A stretch of 23,824 nucleotides of DNA from CAZLGO01 sp964559295 (GCA_964559295.1 CAZLGO010000018.1:1-23824); one strand, 5' to 3'; positions 1 through 8,230 are shown, counted from the first letter of the stretch. Numbers and translations are program-made. The notes: a model not told the origin generated them from the letters alone.

Positions 1-755
1 TTTTTTTGGACCTTCAATAACCTGCCTAAGAGATATCCATATCCAAATCCTGCTATAAGCAAAATAGTTACAAATATGCCAAGCTGTAGGATCAAGCTGA
101 ACTCATTTGATAACACTTTAGATGACATGTTAGCGATAGCAACTATTATTATAAAAAGACCAACAAGAGAGGAGATAAGTGTCATTAACTTCTTTGTTGG
201 AATGTATTTTTCCTCTTCGACTCTTAAAAAAAGTGCAATAATTGCCGGAGCAAATATACTCAGAGAAAGAAGCTTGAATATCTCAACTGAAAGTCCTGGT
301 GATGCCATGCCCATAGAATACAGAACAATTGGATAAACAGCAATGCTCAACATCATGGAAAAAAGGGCGGTGGTTATGGATATTGTGCCATCTCCATCAG
401 ACATCTCAGTCCACAATGCAGCAACAACAGGCGAAGGAGCAAAACATAAAAGAATTATTCCGGTATAAATGTCCTTTTGTGGTAGCAGGAAATATCCAAA
501 CAAAATTCCGATAAGAGGATACAACAAAAGATTTGAGGAAGTGAGGGATAGGACACTTAGCGGATGTTTGACGATCTTTGTAAAATCACCTACACTATGT
601 TCAATGACCATACAAAAAACTAAAATAGCAAGAAAAAAAGGCACGTACGGAGATAGAACAGAAAATTGAGGAAATGCGAATCCTAAAATCACACATAACA
701 ATGTCAACAATCCATAGTACTTTTTTAGATTTTCTTCTATTTGAATTATCGACAT
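1..755 (-). CDS. BASS (bile acid:sodium symporter)-type membrane transporter, partial
   Basis: An uninterrupted reading frame runs on the minus strand from ATG at 755 off the left edge (about 251 codons visible, C-terminus missing). The product is strongly hydrophobic, with about seven or eight membrane segments. Residues around 105-145 (GIILLCFAPSPVVAALWTEM, then SDGDGTIS) resemble the P-x-P/S...G-D segment of the SBF/BASS fold, which includes bile acid:Na+ symporters, pantoate/organic anion carriers and ACR3 arsenite permeases. A Shine-Dalgarno-like AGGT lies 7 bases before the ATG. The substrate cannot be read from the sequence; no arsenic-resistance or bile-acid genes are nearby. The gene would be transcribed away from glmS, after a 377-base spacer. 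Family is moderately sure, function is not. Confidence 0.72.
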   Translation of the reverse strand, partial: MSIIQIEENLKKYYGLLTLLCVILGFAFPQFSVLSPYVPFFLAILVFCMVIEHSVGDFTKIVKHPLSVLSLTSSNLLLYPLIGILFGYFLLPQKDIYTGIILLCFAPSPVVAALWTEMSDGDGTISITTALFSMMLSIAVYPIVLYSMGMASPGLSVEIFKLLSLSIFAPAIIALFLRVEEEKYIPTKKLMTLISSLVGLFIIIVAIANMSSKVLSNEFSLILQLGIFVTILLIAGFGYGYLLGRLLKVQK

Positions 756-859
756 TTAATCTACCTAACTTTTGTAATTTGCTTTTATTTCAATAATAGG
801 AATCAAGTGTATGTGGATTTTTGGGATTCTTTATTCTCATTCATCATGTAATTCGATAT

Positions 860-1060
860 TTAAATTTTCGTTAATCTATTTGAAATAGTGCAATGATTTA
901 ATAGTAATTTAAGAGCCTTTTTTAACCAGTTAGTTTCGTTGTTGAATGTGAATTGGGAGAACTTGATATACGAACGCAGATTTTCCTTTGATACTCCTTT
1001 GAAGATGTTTGGTATGGTCTTAACAACGAATAGCTTATCTATCTGAAAATTTCTATTGTT
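860..1060 (-). pseudogene. Remnant of a reading frame, possibly transposase C-terminus
   Basis: The spacer between glmS and the BASS gene (756-1132) has no intact gene. On the minus strand a stop-bounded stretch of about 65 codons ends at a TAA at 860-862; it reads ...FKGVSKENLRSYIKFSQF followed by TFNNETNWLKKALKLLLN. The G-V-S-K-x-N-L..Y..F..F..N pattern resembles the C-terminal end of IS1595-type transposases (G-x-S-x-K-x-L..Y..EF..R.N). There is no start codon or ribosome binding site and the frame is closed upstream, so this would be a dead fragment. The family assignment is by eye and weak. Confidence 0.35.
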
Positions 1061-1132
1061 TTACCTTCATCAGGGATAAATAACTCCAACACCATGATTC
1101 CTTTCCATAAAAATAAAGCATTTATTGGAAAC

Positions 1133-2911
1133 TCATTCGACCGTCACGCACTTAGCTAGATTCTTTGGTTTGTCTGGATTTATGCCCTTTTCAACACTGA
1201 TATAATAAGATAGGAGTTGTAGAGGGATTATGTATGGAATTGGGGAGAAAATCTCTTGAATTTCATCTTCAAACTCGATCATATCATGTGCTTCGGATCT
1301 CAAAAACTCATCCTCAGATGATCCAAGAGCTATCACATGAGCACCTCTTGCTTTTACTTCCTCAACATTCCCCAAAGTTTTTTTATGACTCTCGCCTTTT
1401 GGAGCTATTGCAACAACTGGAACTCCCTCGTCTATAAGAGCCAACGGACCATGCTTTAGTTCACCTGCAGGATAGCCCTCCGCATGTATGTATGTTATCT
1501 CTTTAAGCTTAAGTGCTCCTTCCATAGCAGTCGGATATGAAAAACCCCTTCCTATAAAGAAAAAATCACGCGTGTTTTTGTATATTTTTGCTATTTTTTT
1601 TATGTAATCTTCTTTTTTGAGAGCATCCATCATATACTCTGGGATCTTTTGAATTTTATCTAAAAGTTCCTCTTTTCCACTTAAATAAATTGCAAGAAGA
1701 TACAAACATGTAAGCTGGCTTACATAGGTTTTAGTAGCTGCAACACCGATCTCAGGACCTGCTCTTGTGTATATGACATACTGAGCTTCCCTTGTAGCTG
1801 TACTTCCAACCACATTTACTATTGCAAGTGTTTTTGCCTTCTTGTTTGCAATTCTTAAAGCTTTTAGGGAATCTGCAGTTTCTCCAGATTGGGTTATGAC
1901 AACAACCAACACATCCTCATCCAAAGCTCCAGATGCATATTCAAACTCAGATGCTAAGATAACGTCTGTGGGAATCCCCACAAGATTCTCAAATAAATAT
2001 TTACCCACTAAAGATGCGTGATATGAGGTTCCACATGCTACAAGACAGATTCTATTAAAATTCGGAAGATTCTGGACGATTTCTTTTATTTCAGATGCTT
2101 CAAGAAGTGTATTTCTGACAGCTTCTGGCTGTTCATGGATCTCTTTTAGCATGAAATGGTCATAACCACATTTCTCTGCCATATCTGCTGTCCAATCGAC
2201 AATGTGGGTTTCCTTTTCAACCAGATTACCATCTAGGTCTTTTATCACCACATCCTTCCCGTTTAGGATCACCATTTCATAATCATCAAGGTAGATGATG
2301 TTATTCGTATGCTGTAATATAGCAGGTACATCTGACGCAACAAAATATTCTTTTTTGTTTTTTCCAATAATAAGTGGACTTTCTTTTCTTGCACCAATTA
2401 TTTTATTTGGTTCGTCTTTTGACATTACTGCTATTGCATAGGACCCTCTAAGGTTTCTAATAGCAGATCTGGTTGCAACTTCCAGATCATGTCCCTTATT
2501 CATGTATTTTTCAATTAAATGTGGAATAACCTCTGTATCTGTTTCAGATCTAAATTCATGTCCCTCATATTCAAGCTGTTCCTTTAGTTTTTTATAATTT
2601 TCGATTATACCGTTGTGCACTACCGCTATTTTATTTTTGCAATCTATATGGGGGTGTGCGTTCTCTTTTGTAGGAAGCCCATGGGTTGCCCATCTTACAT
2701 GTGCTATACCCATATTTCCCGAAAGATCAGCCAAGTTTAGGTCCTCATCAACAGCAGCAATCTCTCCTTTATCTTTTTTAATGTGAATATCATGATCAAG
2801 TGTTGCAATACCTACAGAATCATAACCCCTATATTCTAATCTTTTTACAGCTTCTAAAAGTATAGGTGCAGCTTTTTCATTATTCAGTATACATCCCACT
2901 ATCCCGCACAT
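1133..2911 (-). CDS. glmS: Glutamine-fructose-6-phosphate aminotransferase (isomerizing)
   Basis: Makes glucosamine-6-phosphate from fructose-6-phosphate and glutamine, the entry step to UDP-GlcNAc for glycans. At 592 aa it is close to full family length. The N-terminus MCGIVGC supplies Cys2 as class II amidotransferase nucleophile; HVRWATHG, NAHPH and HNGIIENY follow in the glutaminase half (about 1-220). The isomerase half has two SIS domains: ACGTSYHASLVGKY with TQSGETADSL, then GRGFSYPTAMEGALKLKE with GELKHGP. The C-terminal NLAKCVTVE matches the conserved NLAKSVTVE tail. Start ATG at 2911 is preceded by GGGTGA. No glmM or glmU is seen here. It is transcribed divergently from purC. No glmS ribozyme-like leader is apparent. 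Confidence 0.97.
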   Translation of the reverse strand: MCGIVGCILNNEKAAPILLEAVKRLEYRGYDSVGIATLDHDIHIKKDKGEIAAVDEDLNLADLSGNMGIAHVRWATHGLPTKENAHPHIDCKNKIAVVHNGIIENYKKLKEQLEYEGHEFRSETDTEVIPHLIEKYMNKGHDLEVATRSAIRNLRGSYAIAVMSKDEPNKIIGARKESPLIIGKNKKEYFVASDVPAILQHTNNIIYLDDYEMVILNGKDVVIKDLDGNLVEKETHIVDWTADMAEKCGYDHFMLKEIHEQPEAVRNTLLEASEIKEIVQNLPNFNRICLVACGTSYHASLVGKYLFENLVGIPTDVILASEFEYASGALDEDVLVVVITQSGETADSLKALRIANKKAKTLAIVNVVGSTATREAQYVIYTRAGPEIGVAATKTYVSQLTCLYLLAIYLSGKEELLDKIQKIPEYMMDALKKEDYIKKIAKIYKNTRDFFFIGRGFSYPTAMEGALKLKEITYIHAEGYPAGELKHGPLALIDEGVPVVAIAPKGESHKKTLGNVEEVKARGAHVIALGSSEDEFLRSEAHDMIEFEDEIQEIFSPIPYIIPLQLLSYYISVEKGINPDKPKNLAKCVTVE

Positions 2912-3039
2912 AATTTCACCCGATCAGCATATCTTATAATAAATCAGATAAGAAATCAATATACGAATTAACATAACATAATTGTATCTAACATATATAA
3001 CCGTTTAGGCATTATAAAAATATAAAAAATGGGAGTAAC
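2912..3039. promoter_or_regulatory. Divergent promoter region glmS / purC
   Basis: This 128-base spacer separates two genes pointing apart. For purC, ACATATATAA at 2991-3000 is a good archaeal TATA box, which would place the start of transcription near 3020-3027, and GGGAG at 3031-3035 is the ribosome binding site 4 bases before the ATG. For glmS on the other strand, a TTATTATAAG-like element about 30 bases before the ATG and a TTATATAT element further upstream are candidate TATA boxes. Boxes were picked by eye. Confidence 0.5.
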
Positions 3040-3795
3040 ATGAATATAAAGATTGGAAAGTTAATATACAGGGGCAAAGCAAAGGATATATACAAAACAG
3101 ATGATCCAGAAAAAGTTGTTATAAAATTTAGGGATGATATAACTGCTGGAGATGGAAAAAAGAAAGATACGATTGAAAAAAAGGGATTTTACAATTCTTT
3201 AATCTCTGCAAAGCTTTTTGAAGTGCTGAGGGATGCTGGGATTAAAACTCAATACATAGAACTTATAAAACCAAATTACATCCTTGCCTTAAAGCTTGAT
3301 ATGATCCCGATTGAGATAATAACCAGAAACATCGCAGCAGGAAGCCTTTTGCGACGATTTCCATTTAAACCAGGTCAGAGATTTGAGTCTCCAATTATAC
3401 AGATGGATTACAAAAGTGATGAGTACAAAGATCCCATGTTAAACGACGATATTGCAATGGCACTCGGTTTGGTCAAAACAAAAAAAGAACTCGTATTTAT
3501 AAGAGAGATTACTTTAAAGATCAACAAGATCTTAGGGGATTTTTTAAAGAGTAGAGGAATTCTTCTCCCTGATTTTAAGATTGAATACGGATATGACGCA
3601 AATGAAAATATAGTTCTGGGTGATGAAATAAGCCCTGATACGTGCAGATTTTGGGATCTCAAAACACAAGATGTGCTTGACAAAGATCTTTTCAGGAAAG
3701 GTGAAGCTGGAGTAATTGAAGCCTACAGAAAGGTTGCCTTAAGATTATTGGATGATGAGGATATGAGAAAGTGGAACATAACGACCAAACTTTAA
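3040..3795 (+). CDS. purC: SAICAR synthetase (phosphoribosylaminoimidazole-succinocarboxamide synthase)
   Basis: Couples aspartate to CAIR in an ATP-dependent step of purine synthesis. The 251-residue length fits the family. Recognisable stretches are YRGKAKDIYKTDDPEKVV near the N-terminus (nucleotide-binding start), FRDDITAGDGKKKDTIEKKG, the substrate-binding PIEIITRNIAAGSLLRRFPF, and LGDEISPDTCRFWD near residue 195-208. The start has GGGAG 4 bases upstream. It is followed after a 183-base structured spacer by purS and purQ, so this is a purine cluster, though purL is not in the window. Confidence 0.96.
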   Translation: MNIKIGKLIYRGKAKDIYKTDDPEKVVIKFRDDITAGDGKKKDTIEKKGFYNSLISAKLFEVLRDAGIKTQYIELIKPNYILALKLDMIPIEIITRNIAAGSLLRRFPFKPGQRFESPIIQMDYKSDEYKDPMLNDDIAMALGLVKTKKELVFIREITLKINKILGDFLKSRGILLPDFKIEYGYDANENIVLGDEISPDTCRFWDLKTQDVLDKDLFRKGEAGVIEAYRKVALRLLDDEDMRKWNITTKL

Positions 3796-3811
3796 TAAAG
3801 GTTGATCAAAA
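3790..3811 (+). repeat. 22-bp repeated motif, copy 1 (end of purC)
   Basis: The 22 bases overlapping the purC stop begin CTTTAATAAA, then a purine, G, a pyrimidine, and end TGATCAAAA. The same 22 bases recur at 17399-17420 between argJ and argB with only two differences, both transitions. TTTAATAAA could act as a TATA-like box and TGATCA is palindromic. It may be a promoter/operator element for the downstream gene; this is inference. Confidence 0.5.
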
Positions 3812-3824
3812 CTTATCTTTTGGG

Positions 3825-3957
3825 TCAATCCTTCTCCAAAGGATTGATCAGAAAGGCGACCTTTGGTCCCCTGAGTTTTATGAACTCTTGCAACTGTTCG
3901 TTGCAAGTTTGCTGAACTCCGTTCAGCAATTTTTCTTAAAGTTCTCGGATCAAATCC
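3825..3957 (+). repeat. Run of consecutive short stem-loops in the purC-purS spacer
   Basis: At least five perfect inverted repeats follow each other between purC and purS: TCAATCCTT/AAGGATTGA (3825-3847), AAAGG/CCTTT (3852-3864), GAGTT/AACTC (3873-3887), CTTGCAAC/GTTGCAAG (3887-3907) and GCTGAAC/GTTCAGC (3911-3927), with a weaker GGAT/ATCC at 3947-3957. If transcription starts at the TTTAATAAA element near 3791, all lie in the purS-purQ leader; otherwise they could be processing sites or a palindromic repeat element. A reading frame across this stretch on the minus strand is best seen as a by-product of the palindromes. No known riboswitch class was recognised. Confidence 0.6.
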
Positions 3958-3978
3958 TATCTTCGGTTTGGTGATCAT

Positions 3979-4236
3979 ATGAAATACGGTGCCGAAGTTA
4001 AAATAAGTCTAAAAAAGGGCGTTCTAAATCCAGAAGCCACAACCATACAAAAAGCTCTGGCTCTTTTGGGATATAAGGTCAAAGAAACTGATACATACAA
4101 AATAATAAAATTCACTCTCGATGAGAAAGATGAGGAAGTTGCGCAGAAAAAAGTAGATGAGATGTGTCAGCGACTTCTTTGCAATCCTGTAATTCACAAC
4201 TACAGAATAAAAATAATGAAGAGAGATGAAAAATAA
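3979..4236 (+). CDS. purS: Phosphoribosylformylglycinamidine synthase, PurS subunit
   Basis: Small subunit that bridges PurQ and PurL in the FGAM synthase complex of purine synthesis. The 85-residue length and the start AEVKISLKKGVLNPEAT followed by IQKALALLGY are typical of PurS, which forms a small alpha/beta dimer. GGTGAT lies just ahead of the ATG. The stop TAA shares its last base with the ATG of purQ (TAATG), giving translational coupling. The large subunit gene purL is not in this window and must lie elsewhere. Confidence 0.95.
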   Translation: MKYGAEVKISLKKGVLNPEATTIQKALALLGYKVKETDTYKIIKFTLDEKDEEVAQKKVDEMCQRLLCNPVIHNYRIKIMKRDEK

Positions 4237-4898
4237 TGAAAGTGGCGATCATAAGGTTTCCTGGTTCAAACTGCGACAGGGATGTGTTCCATGCCTTGAA
4301 ACTTGCTGGAGCCGAGCCAGATTATGTCTGGTGGGATCAAAAGGATCTATCTGATTTTGACGCAGTTGTGATTCCTGGAGGTTTCTCTTATGGAGATTAT
4401 CTTCGTGCAGGAGCTATAGCAGGGATAACTCCAGTTATAGAAGGTATAAAACAAGCAGCATCGGAAGAAAAGCCGATTCTTGGGATATGCAACGGTGCAC
4501 AGATACTTGCAGAAGTTGGTCTTGTACCAGGAGTCTTTACAATAAACAGCAATGCAAAATTCGTCTGCAAATGGACCAACTTAAAAGTTAAAACAACGAG
4601 AACTCCATTTACAAGTATGTACAAAAAAGATGAATTAATAAGGATGCCAATAGCACATGCTGAAGGCAGATATTATACAGAAAACCTAAAAAAGCTTCAT
4701 GATCAGGATCAAATAGTCTTAAAATTTGTTCATGAGAATCCAAATGGATCAATGGAAGGCATAACTGGTGTTTGTGATGAAAGTGGGCTTGTTTGTGCTG
4801 TAATGCCACATCCAGAAAGGGCTTCTGAAGCTGTTTTAGGTTCTGATGATGGTTTGAGGTTTTTTAAGGGAATTGTTAATTTTGGATCTGATCGGTGA
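4236..4898 (+). CDS. purQ: Phosphoribosylformylglycinamidine synthase, PurQ glutaminase subunit
   Basis: Class I glutamine amidotransferase that supplies ammonia to PurL. The 220-residue protein has the family start KVAIIRFPGSNCDRD, the oxyanion strand PGGFSYGDYLRAGA, the nucleophile Cys85 in GICNGAQ, and the His192/Glu194 pair in MPHPERA, so the catalytic triad is complete. It overlaps purS by one base and ends 4 bases before the likely cobA start, so purS-purQ-cobA are probably one transcript. Confidence 0.96.
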   Translation: MKVAIIRFPGSNCDRDVFHALKLAGAEPDYVWWDQKDLSDFDAVVIPGGFSYGDYLRAGAIAGITPVIEGIKQAASEEKPILGICNGAQILAEVGLVPGVFTINSNAKFVCKWTNLKVKTTRTPFTSMYKKDELIRMPIAHAEGRYYTENLKKLHDQDQIVLKFVHENPNGSMEGITGVCDESGLVCAVMPHPERASEAVLGSDDGLRFFKGIVNFGSDR

Positions 4899-4902
4899 GT
4901 TG

Positions 4903-5616
4903 ATGGTGGTTTATTTAGTGGGAGCTGGTCCAGGAGATCCTGAACTTATAACTCTAAAAGCTATAAATGTCCTAAAAAAGGCCGATGTAGTTGTATACGA
5001 CAGACTTGCGAATGACGAAATTCTAAAGTATGCAAAAGGCGCGAAACTTATTTATGTTGGAAAAAAGGCAGGTTTTCATCATAAAACTCAGGATGAAATC
5101 AACCAAATTCTTATAAAAGAAGGTAAAGAACATGAGGTGGTCGTAAGACTTAAGGGCGGAGATCCTTTTGTATTTGGAAGAGGAGGTGAGGAGATGCTCG
5201 CCCTTATTGGAGAAGGGATCGATGTTGAAATCATCCCTGGTGTAACGTCTGCTATAGGTGTTCCAACTTCTGTCGGACTTCCGGTTACTCATAGAGGGAT
5301 AGCTTCATCGTTTACAGTTGTAACAGGTCATGAAGACCCAAGCAAAGGTAAAAAACATGTAAAATGGGATTTTTCTGCCGATACGATAGTAGTTTTGATG
5401 GGTATTGGAAGGCTGGATAAGATCATAGCAGAGATGATGAAGAATAGAGATAGTAAAACTCCTGTTTGTGTGATTGAAAAAGGTACAACACCTGATCAGA
5501 AGATAATAACAGGTACATTAGGGAATATAACCAAAAAGAAAATAAAACCCCCTGCTGTAGTGATTGTGGGGGACGTTGTGAATTTATTAAGAAGGTTGAA
5601 TCATGAAAGACCTTAA
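4903..5616 (+). CDS. cobA: Uroporphyrinogen-III C-methyltransferase (SUMT)
   Basis: Methylates uroporphyrinogen III twice with SAM to precorrin-2, the branch point to siroheme, cobamides and coenzyme F430. Key motifs: VGAGPGDPELIT (residues about 6-17), GDPFVFGRGGEE, IPGVTSAIGVP, and PVTHRGIASSFTVVTGH. I chose ATG at 4903 because GGTGAG lies just before it and the family begins at VYLVGAGPGDPE; an upstream in-frame TTG at 4873 would add ten residues unlike the family and sits inside purQ. The predicted length is 237 aa. It overlaps hemD by 14 bases, consistent with consecutive steps of the same pathway. Confidence 0.93.
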   Translation: MVVYLVGAGPGDPELITLKAINVLKKADVVVYDRLANDEILKYAKGAKLIYVGKKAGFHHKTQDEINQILIKEGKEHEVVVRLKGGDPFVFGRGGEEMLALIGEGIDVEIIPGVTSAIGVPTSVGLPVTHRGIASSFTVVTGHEDPSKGKKHVKWDFSADTIVVLMGIGRLDKIIAEMMKNRDSKTPVCVIEKGTTPDQKIITGTLGNITKKKIKPPAVVIVGDVVNLLRRLNHERP

Positions 5617-6382
5617 AGGCAAAACAATTGCAATAACAAGACCGGCTGAAAGATGCAATGAGGCTGTCAAGATCGTAAAAGCCTACGGTGGAATTCCATT
5701 TGTTGCACCTACCCTCGAAATTAAAATTTTAAGATCCAAATCCCTCATAAAATTGTGCAAAATGGCTGATAAGCTTGATTGGATCATATTCACATCCCCT
5801 GCAGCGGTTAAATCATTTTTTGAATCGTGTGATAATACCACATTAAATTGTAAAATCGCTGTTATAGGTCCTAAAACAAAAGAGGTCTTGGAAAAATATG
5901 GAATGAAAGTCGACATGATCCCTGATGATTATACTGCAGAAGGTCTTCTGGAAGTCTTTGAGGATGTTGACGTGCGGGATAAAAAAATAGGACTCCCAAG
6001 AACCATGATCGCAAGGAAAGTACTTCCAGAAGGTTTAAAAAAAAGAGGAGCACAAGTTTTTTTAGCAGAAGCTTACAAATCAGGCATTCCGAAGGATAGA
6101 TCAAGGGTTTATCAACTCATAGAACATATAATAACACGAAAAATAGATATTATAACCTTTACAAGTCCTTTGACAGTAAAAAACCTGTTTAAAGTTGCAA
6201 AAAGTGAAGATAGGAGAAGATTAATAGAATCTTTAAGGGCGGATATCATCGTTGCTGCAATTGGTCCCATCACTAAAAAAGTTCTGATGGAATATGGAAT
6301 TGATGCTATAACGCCTGACGAATACACAGTTAAGGCTATGTTGATGAAGTTGGGGCGTTATTTACAAGATATAGCCGAATAA
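5603..6382 (+). CDS. hemD: Uroporphyrinogen-III synthase
   Basis: Closes hydroxymethylbilane to uroporphyrinogen III, the substrate of the CobA encoded just upstream. The 259-residue protein has the bilobed HemD pattern: KGKTIAITRPAERCNEAV at the N-terminus, IIFTSPAAVKSFFE in the first lobe, IAVIGPKTKEVLEKYG, and the second-lobe counterparts IITFTSPLTVKNLF and VAAIGPITKKVLMEYGI. HemD sequences diverge widely, but this combination and the position next to cobA make the call firm. hemA, hemB, hemC and hemL are absent from the window. Confidence 0.92.
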   Translation: MKDLKGKTIAITRPAERCNEAVKIVKAYGGIPFVAPTLEIKILRSKSLIKLCKMADKLDWIIFTSPAAVKSFFESCDNTTLNCKIAVIGPKTKEVLEKYGMKVDMIPDDYTAEGLLEVFEDVDVRDKKIGLPRTMIARKVLPEGLKKRGAQVFLAEAYKSGIPKDRSRVYQLIEHIITRKIDIITFTSPLTVKNLFKVAKSEDRRRLIESLRADIIVAAIGPITKKVLMEYGIDAITPDEYTVKAMLMKLGRYLQDIAE

Positions 6383-6383
6383 C

Positions 6384-6683
6384 TTGATTTTAGGAGGGAA
6401 AATTATAAGAACAATAATATGGCCTGTTTATATTGACTCGAAAAGAACTAAAAAAGAGGGAAGAAAAATTCCAAAAAAATATGCCATACCTTCACCGACC
6501 TTAGATGAAATATCAAGGGCAGCAGAGAAACTTAAACTGAATCCTGAAGTTGAAAAAGATAAATCATATCCTAAATCGTGGTGGGAGGCTTCAGGAAGGG
6601 TATCTGTAGATAAAAATATGCCCAAAAGGGAGATTCTCATAAAGTTGAGTAACATGATCAAAGGATCACGATCAAAGTCTTGA
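6384..6683 (+). CDS. srp19: Signal recognition particle 19 kDa protein
   Basis: Binds helices 6 and 8 of archaeal SRP RNA and helps SRP54 assemble. IIWPVYIDSKRTKKEGRKIP near the N-terminus is the SRP19 signature, and the C-terminus is basic (KGSRSKS). The start is unclear. TTG at 6384 is the only usual start codon in frame, but a strong AGGAGGG at 6392-6398 lies inside that frame; from it, ATT at 6402 or ATA at 6405 would be the natural start, and either would match the short family N-terminus better. No ATG, GTG or TTG lies between the ribosome binding site and the conserved IIWP. The gene starts 1 base after hemD and probably ends this operon. Confidence 0.9.
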   Translation: MILGGKIIRTIIWPVYIDSKRTKKEGRKIPKKYAIPSPTLDEISRAAEKLKLNPEVEKDKSYPKSWWEASGRVSVDKNMPKREILIKLSNMIKGSRSKS

Positions 6684-6700
6684 TTTGGGATGTTTCGTCA

Positions 6701-6775
6701 GTTAAAAATTTATATCATTGTCATAGAGAAATTATAAAGAGATAAAATAAATTTTTCAATTCATTTGGGAGTTAG
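6701..6775 (+). promoter_or_regulatory. Promoter and ribosome binding site of the DHH protein gene
   Basis: The spacer after srp19 holds AAAATTTATATC around 6705-6716, a plausible TATA box, with A/T-rich sequence downstream and GGGAG at about 6767-6771, some 8 bases before the ATG at 6779. This suggests a transcription unit separate from the purS-srp19 string. Chosen by eye. Confidence 0.4.
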
Positions 6776-6778
6776 TAG

Positions 6779-8167
6779 ATGGAAAGCCAAGAAGTTATGA
6801 AAAAAGCATTCCAAAAAGCCCATGAGATGGTCAGGAGTGCTGAGGATATTAAAATTTACAGCCACATTGACTGTGATGGCATAACAGCCGGAGCCATTTT
6901 ATCCTCTATGTTGGATCGTCTTGGAAAGGAACATGAAATTGATTTTATAACCTTGGATAAAATAGATAATATTAAACTTGAAAATGAACTTACCATATTA
7001 GCGGATCTTGGCTCTGGGCAGCGTTTGGATCCCAAGATAAAATCATCAAAACTTTTGATTTTGGATCATCATCCACCAGTAAGGAAAAGGAATCTGGAAC
7101 TTTCCTCTAAAGGGCTCTTGGAGATCAATCCTCATTTTCATGGAATAGACGGATCTTATGAGATCTCAGGCAGTGGTATGGCATATTATCTTGCAAGATC
7201 TTTTGGATTTTATGATCTAAGTTGGTTGGGTGTTTTGGGTGCCGTGGGTGATATGCAAAACGCTTTGTTTGGAAAATTAAATGGTTTGAATCAGAGAATA
7301 CTTGCAGATAGTGTTAGAACAGGTTGGGTAGAATCCGTAAACGATCTTTTAATTTATGGAAGGCAGACAAGACCTATTTTTGTTGCACTTTCCTATTTTG
7401 GCGATGTGAGGCTTCCAATAACAAACAACAAGACAGAATGCATTTTGATGTTAAGGAGACTTGGTATTCCCAGAAAAGAAGGCGGAAAATACAGGACTCT
7501 GTGCGATCTATCAGCGGATGAAAAGAGTAAAATATTCTCCGAGCTTGTGAAGATGTTAAGCAGGGAAGTTCCTCAAAAATACATAAAATATGTTCCAAAA
7601 TTGATCTCAGGTGAATCATACGAGTTTTTAGCTGAGGAGATGTATTCTTCCCTTCGAGATGCTTCTGAGTTTTCAACAGCAGTTAATGCATGCAGTCGCC
7701 ATAAAAATCCAGAAATTGCTCTTTCGATTTTAAAAGGAGATAGAAAACTCGCATTGGATGAAATGATGCATCTTTTATCTAAACATAGAAAATATCTTGC
7801 CCAAAAGCTTGAGTTGATAGAAAATGAGGATAGAATCATCCAGATGCAGAATATTCAGTATTTTGATGGAAATGACATAAAAAGCGAGGTAATTGGGACT
7901 ATAGCAGGAATGGTTTTAAGTTATGGAGATTGGAAAAAACCTATAATTGGTTTTACAGAAATTGAAAAAGGATTAAAAGTATCACTGCGCTGTTCTCGCC
8001 TTTTGGCTTACGATGGAATACATTTTGGAAAAATAATAAGAAAAATAGCAGAAAAGGTAGGTGGAAGCGGAGGTGGGCACCAGGTTGCCTGTGGTGCGTA
8101 TATTCCATCCAAAAATGTGGATAAATTTCTCAGATTGTTTGATGAGACCCTTAAGGGAACTGTTTGA
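6779..8167 (+). CDS. Archaeal DHH-family phosphoesterase (RecJ-like / GAN-type)
   Basis: A 462-residue DHH phosphoesterase. The metal-binding motifs are complete: HIDCDGI (His29, Asp31, Asp33), Asp76 in LADLGSG, LDHH (Asp96-His97-His98) and GAVGDMQ (Asp158). The C-terminal DHHA1 domain carries GGSGGGH at about 428-434. Archaeal proteins of this type act as single-strand exonucleases, and GAN associates with GINS in the replisome; others are nanoRNases or oligonucleotide phosphodiesterases. Exact substrate cannot be read here. It has its own TATA-like element upstream and is followed by 122 bases of spacer. Confidence 0.88.
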   Translation: MESQEVMKKAFQKAHEMVRSAEDIKIYSHIDCDGITAGAILSSMLDRLGKEHEIDFITLDKIDNIKLENELTILADLGSGQRLDPKIKSSKLLILDHHPPVRKRNLELSSKGLLEINPHFHGIDGSYEISGSGMAYYLARSFGFYDLSWLGVLGAVGDMQNALFGKLNGLNQRILADSVRTGWVESVNDLLIYGRQTRPIFVALSYFGDVRLPITNNKTECILMLRRLGIPRKEGGKYRTLCDLSADEKSKIFSELVKMLSREVPQKYIKYVPKLISGESYEFLAEEMYSSLRDASEFSTAVNACSRHKNPEIALSILKGDRKLALDEMMHLLSKHRKYLAQKLELIENEDRIIQMQNIQYFDGNDIKSEVIGTIAGMVLSYGDWKKPIIGFTEIEKGLKVSLRCSRLLAYDGIHFGKIIRKIAEKVGGSGGGHQVACGAYIPSKNVDKFLRLFDETLKGTV

Positions 8168-8230
8168 CTTATTTGTTATATAATTGAAGTTGTTTTCTTC
8201 TTTATACTCCGTTCCATGTAGTCTGGGATC

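Noticed and set aside
76..669. Three plus-strand reading frames at the left end
   Set aside because: They lie opposite the long minus-strand membrane-protein frame (755 to the left edge), which has a proper start, ribosome binding site and protein family resemblance.
3745..3978. Minus-strand reading frame of 77 codons across the purC-purS spacer
   Set aside because: It coincides with the run of palindromes and has no family resemblance; it is best explained by the repeats and by purC on the other strand.
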